Source of the DNA: Streptomyces himalayensis subsp. himalayensis | Lineage (GTDB): Bacteria; Actinomycetota; Actinomycetes; Streptomycetales; Streptomycetaceae | Reading direction: 5' to 3' | DNA: 64,000 bases | Assembly: GCF_013778455.1 (NCBI RefSeq) | Contig: NZ_JACEHE010000013.1 | Location: 1 to 64,000, forward strand | Shown here: one piece after another, positions 34,631 to 44,492 of the stretch | How the letters are laid out: every line of letters begins with the position of its first letter | Numbering within the stretch: position 1 is the first letter of the stretch | The notes under the pieces: model-generated | Database searches by the model: none | What the model was told of the DNA's origin: nothing | Seen by the model: only the letters and a program-made list of their open reading frames with translations | Position numbers and translations under genes: made by a program

Positions 34631-35731
34631 ATGATCGTACGGCTTCGGGAACTGGCAGCGCACTGGACGACCGTTATCCCTCTGTTCGCATTGCTGCTGC
34701 TGGTCGCCACCTGGGGACGCTCCGTTCCCGGAGCCGTTGTCGTACTCATGACGGTGGTGCTCGCCGCCGCGGTGCTCGCCGCGGTGCACCACGCCGAGGT
34801 CGTCGCACACCGCGTCGGCGAGCCCTTCGGCTCACTGGTACTCGCCGTTGCGGTGACGGTCATCGAGGTCGCGCTGATCGTCGCGCTCATGGCGGACGGC
34901 GGCGCCAAGAGCGCCACGCTCGCCCGGGACACCGTTTTCGCCGCCGTGATGATCACCTGCAACGGCATCGTCGGCCTGACCCTGCTGGTGGGTGCGCTGC
35001 GTCATCGCGTGGCGGTGTTCAACCCGGAGGGAACGGGTGCCGCCCTCGCGACCGTGGCCACGCTGGCCACCCTCAGCCTGGCGCTGCCGACCTTCACGAC
35101 GAGCAAGCCGGGTCCTGAGTTCTCCACGGCCCAACTCGTCTTCGCAGCGGTCGCCTCGGTGGTGCTCTACGGCCTGTTCGTGGCCACGCAGACGATCCGG
35201 CACCGCGACTACTTTCTTCCGCTGACCAGGAAGGGCGAGGTGGTCGACGCGGACCAGCACGCGGAAGCCCCGTCCGCGCGGATCGCCGTCATCAGCCTTC
35301 TTCTCCTGGCCTGTGCACTGGTCGGCGTCGTCGGTCTCGCGAAGGGCGTGTCACCGACGATCGAGTCCGGCGTGGAGGCAGCCGGAATGCCGCACGCCGT
35401 GGTCGGCGTGATCATCGCGCTGCTCGTGCTGCTGCCCGAGACCATCGCCGCCTTGCGTGCCGCCCGCCGCGATCGGGTGCAGACCAGTCTGAACCTGGCC
35501 CTGGGATCGGCGATGGCCAGCATCGGGCTGACCATTCCCGCCGTGGCGCTCGCCTCCTTGTGGCTGTCGGGGCCGCTCGTCCTGGGTCTCGGCTCCGTCC
35601 ACCTGGTGCTGCTCGCCCTCACGATCGGGGTCAGCATCCTCACCGTTGTGCCGGGCCGCGCGACCCCGCTTCAGGGCGGTGTCCACTTGGTGCTGTTCGC
35701 GGCGTACTTGGAGCTGGCGATCACGCCTTAG
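34631..35731 (+). CDS. Ca2+/H+ antiporter (ChaA-like)
   Basis: A 366-residue cation exchanger with about eleven hydrophobic helices in two inverted repeats. The conserved acidic motifs of the Ca2+:cation antiporter family are visible: HHAEVVAHRVGEPFGSLVLA with VTVIEVALIVALM (alpha-1 repeat) and LPETIAALRAARRDRVQTSL followed by NLALGSAMASIGLT (alpha-2 repeat). It probably exports Ca2+ or Na+/K+ in exchange for protons across the cytoplasmic membrane. ATG 34631 is preferred over ATG 34595 because it begins at the conserved start, though neither has a good ribosome binding site. It lies next to the terD/terC genes, which also handle divalent metals. Confidence 0.88.
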   Translation: MIVRLRELAAHWTTVIPLFALLLLVATWGRSVPGAVVVLMTVVLAAAVLAAVHHAEVVAHRVGEPFGSLVLAVAVTVIEVALIVALMADGGAKSATLARDTVFAAVMITCNGIVGLTLLVGALRHRVAVFNPEGTGAALATVATLATLSLALPTFTTSKPGPEFSTAQLVFAAVASVVLYGLFVATQTIRHRDYFLPLTRKGEVVDADQHAEAPSARIAVISLLLLACALVGVVGLAKGVSPTIESGVEAAGMPHAVVGVIIALLVLLPETIAALRAARRDRVQTSLNLALGSAMASIGLTIPAVALASLWLSGPLVLGLGSVHLVLLALTIGVSILTVVPGRATPLQGGVHLVLFAAYLELAITP

Positions 35732-35885
35732 GGCTTGCCATCAGCCATGGGGCAGGGGGCGCTCCATCCGCGCGTGGCGGCCCGTGAGCACCGTGATAGA
35801 CCGGTCTCGACAGCACCGAACGCAGCCGCAGGACGCAGCGGCAGGCCCAGGCCGAACGCGGCGCCCATCGGACACAGGAGGACCC

Positions 35886-36353
35886 GTGCCCCGCACCCTC
35901 GTCAGCGCCCCCATCATGATCCTCAACGGGCCCAACCTGAACCTCCTCGGCCAGCGGCAGCCGGAGATCTACGGTTCCGACACCCTCACGGACGTCGAGG
36001 CACTCTGCGCCAAGGCGGCGGCCGCGCACGGCGGCACCATCGACTTCCGTCAGTCGAACCACGAGGGCGAGTTGGTCGACTGGATCCACGAGGCCCGCCA
36101 GAACCACGTCGGCATCGTGATCAATCCGGCCGCCTACTCCCACACCTCCGTGGCGATCCTGGATGCCCTCAACACCTGTGACGGTATGCCGGTGTTGGAG
36201 GTCCACATCTCCAACATCCACCAGCGCGAGGAGTTCCGGCACCACTCGTACGTCTCGCTGCGCGCGGACGGCGTCATCGCGGGATGCGGCGTCCAGGGGT
36301 ACGCCTTCGCTGTCGAGCGGGTGGCCGCACTGGTGGCTCAGCGCGAGGCGTAG
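35886..36353 (+). CDS. aroQ: type II 3-dehydroquinate dehydratase
   Basis: A 155-residue type II dehydroquinase that converts 3-dehydroquinate to 3-dehydroshikimate in the shikimate pathway or in quinate breakdown. The start LNGPNLNLLGQRQPEIYG (about 13-30) carries the catalytic Arg and Tyr, and later INPAAYSHTSVAILDAL and PVLEVHISNIHQREEFR contain the substrate-binding and catalytic His. GTG 35886 is preceded by CAGGAGGACCC. The gene is alone; other shikimate genes are not in the window. Confidence 0.95.
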   Translation: MPRTLVSAPIMILNGPNLNLLGQRQPEIYGSDTLTDVEALCAKAAAAHGGTIDFRQSNHEGELVDWIHEARQNHVGIVINPAAYSHTSVAILDALNTCDGMPVLEVHISNIHQREEFRHHSYVSLRADGVIAGCGVQGYAFAVERVAALVAQREA

Positions 36354-36653
36354 CGGCGGCGGGTGCCCGGCACCGCGGTTCGGACACGACGGCATCGGTG
36401 TCTGCGTCGCAGCAGACCTGATCCGCTGGAACGGGCGCTGCGGCCGTGTGAACGCGCCGTGACGACGGGTCTGTTGGCGCCCCTGAGCCCGCCTGCCTGT
36501 GCCCTTGACCGTCCCCATGCCTGCCTGCCGTGCCGCCAGCAGAATCCGTCCGTTTCCGTCCGTGACCCCGAAAGGCCTTGCCTTCGCGTGCGCTCCAAGT
36601 CGCAGACTCCCGTTCATAGCCCGGTACGACGGGCCCGAACGGGAGGGGACGCC
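36354..36653. other. intergenic region, nothing recognised
   Basis: 300 nt between aroQ and the aldo-keto reductase gene. I see no terminator hairpin, RNA gene or coding sequence with normal codon bias; the GGGAGGGG ribosome binding site of the next gene lies at the end. Confidence 0.5.
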
Positions 36654-37640
36654 GTGAAATACCGCACCATAGGAACCGATCCGAAGACCCGCCGTGAGGT
36701 GAGCGTGCTCGCGCTCGGCGCGATGCTCTTCGGCTCCGTGACCGACGAGAAGACGTCCTTCGCCATCCTCGACCGCTATGTCGAGGCCGGCGGGACGTTC
36801 ATCGACACCTCCGACAACTACGCCTTCTGGATCGACGGCAGTCAGGGCGGGCAGAGCGAGGAGCTGCTCGGACGCTGGCGGCGCAGCCGCGGCATCGGCG
36901 ACGAGATCGTCATCGCCACCAAGCTGGGGGCGCGTCCGCTCGCGCCCGGTACCGGCTACATAGACAACCCCGAGGGGTTGTCACCGAAGGTGATCCGCGA
37001 GTCCGCCGAGCGCAGCCGGGACCGGCTCGGGGTGGAGAAGATCGACCTGCTCTACGCGCACATCGAGGACCGGACCGTTCCGCTGCGCGACACCGTCGAG
37101 GGCTTCGCCGAGCTGGTGGCCGAGGGAACGGTCGGGCTGCTGGGGGTGAGCAACCACGCGATGTGGCGGGTCGAGCGGGCGCGCGCCCTCGCGGCGGCGG
37201 CCGGGCTGCCCGGCTACGAGGTCCTGCAATATCAGCACAGCCACCTCCGGCCACGCACAGACGTGCCCCAGCCGCTCTTCCCGGAGGGCAACCTCGGCAA
37301 TGCCGGTGCCGAGCTGCTGAGCTACCTGAAGGCCGAGCCCAGCCTGACGCTGGTCGCCTACTCGCCGCTGCTCACCGGCGCCTACGTCAGGCAGGACAAG
37401 CCGCTGCCGCCGGACTTCGAACACCCGGGGACCCCCGCTCGGCTCGCGGTACTGCGCGAGGTCGCGAAGGAGACCGGGGCGACGGTCAACCAGGTCGTGC
37501 TGGCCTGGCAGACAGGCGGCCGACTGCCTGTGATCCCGCTGGCCGGGGCGTCGTCGGTGGCCCAGCTGGACGAGAACCTCGCCGCGGTGGACCTGGAGTT
37601 GACGGAAGATCAGCGGGCCCTGTTGGACGCGGCGCACTAG
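36654..37640 (+). CDS. aldo/keto reductase
   Basis: A 328-residue NADPH-dependent aldo/keto reductase (TIM barrel). Visible motifs are GTFIDTSDNYAFW (catalytic Asp/Tyr near 48-60), IVIATKLGARP (catalytic Lys near 91), and in place of the usual HxPD the sequence LLYAHIEDRTVPLRDTVEGF with His near 139. The C-terminal NADPH-binding region reads IPLAGASSVAQLDENLAA. GTG 36654 follows GGGAGGGGACGCC. The substrate cannot be predicted. It is convergent with the MBL hydrolase gene. Confidence 0.9.
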   Translation: MKYRTIGTDPKTRREVSVLALGAMLFGSVTDEKTSFAILDRYVEAGGTFIDTSDNYAFWIDGSQGGQSEELLGRWRRSRGIGDEIVIATKLGARPLAPGTGYIDNPEGLSPKVIRESAERSRDRLGVEKIDLLYAHIEDRTVPLRDTVEGFAELVAEGTVGLLGVSNHAMWRVERARALAAAAGLPGYEVLQYQHSHLRPRTDVPQPLFPEGNLGNAGAELLSYLKAEPSLTLVAYSPLLTGAYVRQDKPLPPDFEHPGTPARLAVLREVAKETGATVNQVVLAWQTGGRLPVIPLAGASSVAQLDENLAAVDLELTEDQRALLDAAH

Positions 37641-37743
37641 CGCTCACCGACAAAGCCGGCACTGGCGGTGCGCAGTCCTCCGAAGGAGCCCCGGGCACGG
37701 GTGCGGACCGCGCAGGGACGCACGTCCGGCACGTGGCCCGCGA

Positions 37744-38400
37744 TCACCAGCCCCGCGCGCGCCACTCCCCAAGATGCGGCCGCTCCGCGCCCAGCGTCGT
37801 GTCGTTGCCGTGCCCCGGGTACACCCACGTCTCGTCCGGCAGCGGCTCGAAGATCTTCGTCTCCACGTCGTGCAGGAGGCTGGCGAAGGCCTTCGGGTCC
37901 TTGCGGGTGTTGCCGACGCCTCCCGGGAACAGGCAGTCGCCCGTGAACACATGCGCGTGCCCGTGCGGGTCGTCGTAGATGAGGGCGATCGAGCCGGGGG
38001 TGTGGCCCACCAGGTGGCGGGCGGTGAGCTCGACGCGGCCGACGCGGATCGTGTCGCCGTCCTCGACCAGCACGTCGGTCGGGACGGGGATGCCCTCCGC
38101 GTCGTACCGTCCCGCGTAGGTGCGTGCGCCCGTGGGCTCCACCACCTGCGCCAGTGCCTGCCAGTGGTCCCCGTGGCGGTGGGTGGTGACGACGGACGCG
38201 ATGCCGTCGTCACCGATCAGCGTCAGCAACGTCTCCGGCTCGGCGGCCGCGTCGATCAGCAGCTGCTCGTCCGTGGCGCGGCAGCGCAGCAGATAGGCGT
38301 TGTTGTCCATCGGGCCGACCGCGACCTTGGAGATCATCAGGTCCTGCAACTCGTGTACATCCGCAGGTCCGCCGACCTTCACCGCTCCGCTGTACGTCAT
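37744..38400 (-). CDS. MBL-fold metallo-hydrolase (glyoxalase II-like)
   Basis: A 218-residue metallo-beta-lactamase-fold hydrolase. The metal-binding motif THRHGDH is at residues 73-79, followed by further ligands at ARHLVGHTPGS (His), VFTGDCLFPGGVGN (Asp) and VYPGHGNDTTLG (His). The pattern is that of hydroxyacylglutathione-hydrolase-like enzymes; in a mycothiol-using actinomycete a mycothiol thioester is a plausible substrate. TAGGCT (38408-38413, minus strand) ends exactly 7 nt before the ATG, so the transcript is probably leaderless. It follows, on the same strand, a mycothiol-dependent isomerase-family gene by 10 nt. Confidence 0.9.
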   Translation of the reverse strand: MTYSGAVKVGGPADVHELQDLMISKVAVGPMDNNAYLLRCRATDEQLLIDAAAEPETLLTLIGDDGIASVVTTHRHGDHWQALAQVVEPTGARTYAGRYDAEGIPVPTDVLVEDGDTIRVGRVELTARHLVGHTPGSIALIYDDPHGHAHVFTGDCLFPGGVGNTRKDPKAFASLLHDVETKIFEPLPDETWVYPGHGNDTTLGAERPHLGEWRARGW

Positions 38401-38410
38401 GTCGCTCAGC

Positions 38411-39136
38411 CTATAGCGGGGGGAGCGCGGGGAGCAGGCCGCCGTCGACGTGCAGGGCCGAACCGTCGCGGCGGCCGCAGAGCCAGCCGAGGAGATCAGC
38501 CTGGCGGCCGCTGACCGTGAGTTCGAACCGGGGCTCGCGGCCGCTCTTGATCTCTTCCAGGGTGAGGCCCTCGACGGCCCCGGTGCCCAGCGCGCGGCCG
38601 TCGTCCTGCTTGATCAACAGCGCGGGCACGCCGGGATGGTGCCGGAATCGGCGGGCGAGGAAGTTGATCTCGCGCTGCGTGAACTCCTCCGACAGATCCT
38701 CCAGCTCGTACCCGATCCCCAGGTCCACGTGATGCAGCTCGACCTCGATCCACCGCCGGAACGGCACCTGGGACGCCGTATCCGTCACGCCGTTGCGGAG
38801 CTCCACCGTGCGGGACCAGTCCGCGGGCGCCGCGCACGCCTCCTGGAAGCGGGCGGCGCTCTCGCGGACGTCCGTGAGCTGTTCCTCCAGGTCGCGCGGG
38901 GCGTCCCGCTCGATGTCGGCTTCCCGCTGCTCGGCGGTCGTGTACATGGGGCGTCCGGCGAGGACGTTCACGAGCGCGTCCGCGTTGCGGGCGAGGTGGG
39001 CGAGGACGTGGCCGCGGGTCCAGCCGGGAAGCCGTGACGGCTCGGCGACGGACGCGTTGTCCAGTTCGGCGGCTGCGGTCAGCAGCCGGTCGGTCGCGTC
39101 ACGTACAGACGCCAGGTCGCGCACATGATCGTTCAT
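38411..39136 (-). CDS. maleylpyruvate isomerase-family mycothiol-dependent enzyme
   Basis: A 241-residue DinB/MDMPI-fold protein of the mycothiol-dependent maleylpyruvate isomerase family. The N-terminal domain has LPGWTRGHVLAHLARNADAL (His of the metal triad), and VPFRRWIEVELHHVDLGIGY holds the second and third ligands (HxxD). The C-terminal domain is the SCP2-like MDMPI_C part, LTVSGRQADLLGWLCGRRDG. Such enzymes use mycothiol as cofactor or substrate. ATG 39136 begins the conserved region. It is adjacent to the MBL gene on the same strand and divergent from uvrA. Confidence 0.9.
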   Translation of the reverse strand: MNDHVRDLASVRDATDRLLTAAAELDNASVAEPSRLPGWTRGHVLAHLARNADALVNVLAGRPMYTTAEQREADIERDAPRDLEEQLTDVRESAARFQEACAAPADWSRTVELRNGVTDTASQVPFRRWIEVELHHVDLGIGYELEDLSEEFTQREINFLARRFRHHPGVPALLIKQDDGRALGTGAVEGLTLEEIKSGREPRFELTVSGRQADLLGWLCGRRDGSALHVDGGLLPALPPL

Positions 39137-39281
39137 GGGGCCGACGATAGTCCCGCCACACGTTCGGGTGAAGGCGGTGGAGCGCCGACCAAAATCGAAT
39201 GCACGTGCTATAGGCTCGGGCGCGGCGTCGGGCATGCTGGAAGGTCCGGGATTGTTACCAACCAGCGAAACCAGTCCGGCG

Positions 39282-39304
39282 CTGTCGGTGGCTCCCCCTA
39301 GTCT
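39282..39304 (+). promoter_or_regulatory. RecA-NDp/PafBC-type DNA-damage promoter of uvrA
   Basis: CTGTCGGTG (39282-39290), 8 nt, TAGTCT (39299-39304). It agrees with TTGTCRGTG-N8-TAnnnT at all but the first base. The predicted transcript start near 39311 leaves a leader of about 50 nt before GTG 39360. Confidence 0.8.
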
Positions 39305-39359
39305 GTGAGAGACGGGGGCCCCGCCCCTGTCGCTTCTCTCAAGAAAGGTGCGGACCGGC

Positions 39360-42362
<3,003 letters not shown>

Positions 42363-42388
42363 CCCGCGTCACCCCAGGCAACGCGCGA

Positions 42389-42424
42389 CCGCGCCCCACG
42401 GGAGGAACTCCCCGTGGGGCGCGG
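42389..42424 (+). terminator. strong uvrA terminator
   Basis: A perfect 14-bp stem (CCGCGCCCCACGGG / CCCGTGGGGCGCGG) with an 8-nt loop lies 27 nt after the uvrA stop. No U tract follows. Confidence 0.9.
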
Positions 42425-42492
42425 CGTGTATACGGAGTACGCGGGCCAGGGAGATGCGGCGGACGCACGACCAGGTCAGGCCGGACAGCGGG

Positions 42493-42800
42493 TCAGGCGC
42501 TCTGCGGCTCGACGAACTGCATGTCCAGCTGGATCTTCACCACGTCGCCGAGCAGCCCGGTCCCGAAGTCCAGCCCGAAGTCGCTGCGCCGGATCTCGCC
42601 CGTGGCCTCGAACCCGGCGTGCCTGCGCCCGTCCACGACGAAAGTCCACGAGCCCGCCGAACTCGGCGTCCAGCGTCACCGGACGCGTCACGTCGCCGAT
42701 GGTCAGCTCGCCCTCCATCGACCACTCCGCCCTTGCCGGACACCCGCGTCGAGCGGTACGTCATCGTCGGCCGACTGGGACCGCGTGGCCGACGAGCAGG
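42493..42800 (-). pseudogene. YceI-like polyisoprenoid-binding protein, decayed
   Basis: Read on the minus strand, YceI fragments appear in three frames: TMTYRSTRVSGKGG, then EGELTIGDVTRPVTLDAEFG, then FVVDGRRHAGFEATGEIRRS and the typical end LLGDVVKIQLDMQFVEPQSA. Frame breaks lie near 42725 and 42650, and the N-terminal half of the gene is absent. The remaining reading is typical YceI (lipocalin-like) but cannot make a protein. Confidence 0.85.
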
Positions 42801-42837
42801 TCGCCGTTCTCCGGCACGAGGCTCCGCTGCAGGCCCC

Positions 42838-43113
42838 CCCCATGTCGCCTCGCTGGCCGACGAGTTGAAGGTCACGGCAGGCGCCGCCTTCGCCGACCGG
42901 CTCGCCGCCGTGCCGGTCATGCCCCGGCGTGCGGGAGTACAGACCGTCGAACACCCCGGAGCAGGCGCCCTGCGCCTGGCGTACGAAACGCTCGCGCTCC
43001 CCGACGACGGCCAGCGGATGGTCGTCCATCTGCCCGCCGACGAGGCGACGGCCGCGGCCCTCGACCACGTCGACGGACGCCGGCCCGGCGCGCTGCGCGC
43101 CGTCAACGGCTGA
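42838..43113 (+). pseudogene. C-terminal fragment of an MmyB-like XRE regulator
   Basis: An open segment of about 90 codons without start, ending TGA 43111-43113. It reads ASLADELKVTAGAAFADRLA, then RRAGVQTVEHPGAGALRLAY and ETLALPDDGQRMVVHLPADE, which matches the ligand-binding end of MmyB-like helix-turn-helix regulators (the 'HP..G.L.L.YE.L.LP.D..Q' pattern). The DNA-binding N-terminus is missing, so it is a relic, lying head-to-head with the YceI relic. Confidence 0.65.
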
Positions 43114-43176
43114 CGTACAGGGGTGCCGTCAAAGGCTGACGTACACGGGCGCCGTCAACGCCTGACGTACATCCCC
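43099..43176. repeat. three 26-bp tandem repeats
   Basis: Units at 43099-43124, 43125-43150 and 43151-43176 share GCCGTCAAnGnCTGACGTACA. The unit includes a TGACGTAC core and each carries a TGA stop in the frame of the regulator relic. The same ACGTAC-containing block resembles the first codons of the MBL gene at 38400. Confidence 0.85.
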
Positions 43177-43186
43177 AGTCCCGGAC

Positions 43187-44134
43187 TTACCGGCCGAGTT
43201 CGGCGGCGTACGGCGGCTGCGCTCCCGGGCGGGAGCAGGTGATCGCGGCGGCCCGGGCCGCGAAGCCGAGAATGTCGTGCCAGTCGTCCTCGCCGAGCGC
43301 CGCCACGGCCTCCACGGACATCGCGTCGTGCACGGCGAGCCGGTGCAGCAGCGCGGCGTTGACCGTGTCACCCGCACCGATCGTGTCGACGACGTCGACC
43401 GGGACGCCCGGCACCGCGTACTCCCCGCCCTCCCGGGTCAGCACCGTGAGGCCGTCGCCGCCATGGGTCAGCACCACCGCGGCGGGGCCGGCGGCCAGCC
43501 ACTCCTTCGGCGCCCCGCCGAGCCACGCGGCGTCCTCCTCCGACAGCTTCACCAGCCCCGTGTGCGGCAGCCAGGAGCGGAACCGCGCGCGATAGGCGTC
43601 CGCGTCCGGTATCAGCACCGGCCGGATGTTCGGGTCCAGTGCCGTGAACACGCCCTGCCCGGCTGCGGTCCGCATCAGCTCCTCGTACGCGGTTGCGCCC
43701 GGCTCCAGGACCAGCGAACAGGTTCCGAACGACACCGCGCGCGTACCGGGCGGCAGTTGGTCCGGCACGGCGAAAAGCCGATCCGCCGTTCCCTCGACGT
43801 AGAAGGAGTACCCGGCCGAACCGTCCGCGCCGATCGAGGCGACGGCCAGCGTCGTCGGCTCCGTGCCGCGCTGCACGTACGACACGTCCACCCCCGCCGC
43901 ACGCAGCCCGCCCAGCAACGCCTCGCCGAAGGCGTCGGCCGACACCCGGGAGCAGAAGGCCGTGGGCGAGCCGAGCCGGCCCAGCGCCACGGCGGTGTTG
44001 TAGGGCCCGCCGCCCAGGCGCGGGGCGAGGTCCGGCAGCCCGCCGGCTGCATTCGGCGATACGCGAGTGGGGCTCCCGTACCGTCCCGGTTGCGGGACGA
44101 GGTCGATGAGGGCCTCACCGGCGACGACGATCAC
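43187..44134 (-). CDS. PfkB-family carbohydrate kinase (fructokinase-like)
   Basis: A 315-residue ribokinase-fold kinase, most like fructokinases. The start VVAGEALIDLVPQPG and GGGPYNTAVALGRLG form the N-terminal substrate region; the C-terminal signature DTIGAGDTVNAALLHRL has the catalytic Asp. GTG 44134 is chosen because AAAGGAA is about 9 nt upstream; ATG 44164 is 10 codons earlier with no ribosome binding site. It is followed by the 26-bp repeats. The upstream region carries two copies of a 19-bp direct repeat. Confidence 0.88.
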   Translation of the reverse strand: MIVVAGEALIDLVPQPGRYGSPTRVSPNAAGGLPDLAPRLGGGPYNTAVALGRLGSPTAFCSRVSADAFGEALLGGLRAAGVDVSYVQRGTEPTTLAVASIGADGSAGYSFYVEGTADRLFAVPDQLPPGTRAVSFGTCSLVLEPGATAYEELMRTAAGQGVFTALDPNIRPVLIPDADAYRARFRSWLPHTGLVKLSEEDAAWLGGAPKEWLAAGPAAVVLTHGGDGLTVLTREGGEYAVPGVPVDVVDTIGAGDTVNAALLHRLAVHDAMSVEAVAALGEDDWHDILGFAARAAAITCSRPGAQPPYAAELGR

Positions 44135-44248
44135 GAGACGGTTCCTTTCTCTGCGCACCCTCATGAGGCGCAGTGATCAGGTACTCAGGTCGGTGGTGGG
44201 TGCGGGCTCGGCCGGTCCTCGCCGGGCACGCCCGGCCCCGGTTGCGGC

Positions 44249-44303
44249 GCCCGCGGGAACGTATCTCACCACCCCGGGCGCGGTGCCCGCGGGGCCGTAT
44301 CTC
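44249..44303. repeat. 19-bp direct repeat upstream of the fructokinase gene
   Basis: GCCCGCGGGAACGTATCTC (44249-44267) and GCCCGCGGGGCCGTATCTC (44285-44303) are spaced 36 bp centre to centre, about 3.5 helix turns, between the divergent kinase and uvrC genes. They may be operator sites or a simple duplication. Confidence 0.6.
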
Positions 44304-44462
44304 CTCTGCGCCCGAGCGTAAACGCCCGCGTGAACACGGTACGCGATGATTTGTCTCTTATATGGGAGTTTGATGCCCCTGACGAGGGGCGATGCCAGAA
44401 TTGGCGTGGTCCCGCGCGCGGCCCCTTTTCCGCGGCTGGCGAGAGGTCCTCGGGTGGCCCTG

Positions 44463-44485
44463 TTGTCGGTCCCCGCCAGTAGGGT
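44463..44485 (+). promoter_or_regulatory. RecA-NDp/PafBC-type DNA-damage promoter of uvrC
   Basis: TTGTCGGTC (44463-44471), 8 nt, TAGGGT (44480-44485). Only the last -35 base departs from TTGTCRGTG. The -10 ends exactly 7 nt before ATG 44493, so the uvrC mRNA is predicted to be leaderless. Confidence 0.82.
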
Positions 44486-44492
44486 GTGAGGC

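Noticed and set aside
37650..37670. TTGTCGGTG on the minus strand near the aldo-keto reductase stop
   Set aside because: No TAnnnT follows at 8 nt (TGCGCC instead) and no minus-strand gene begins downstream.
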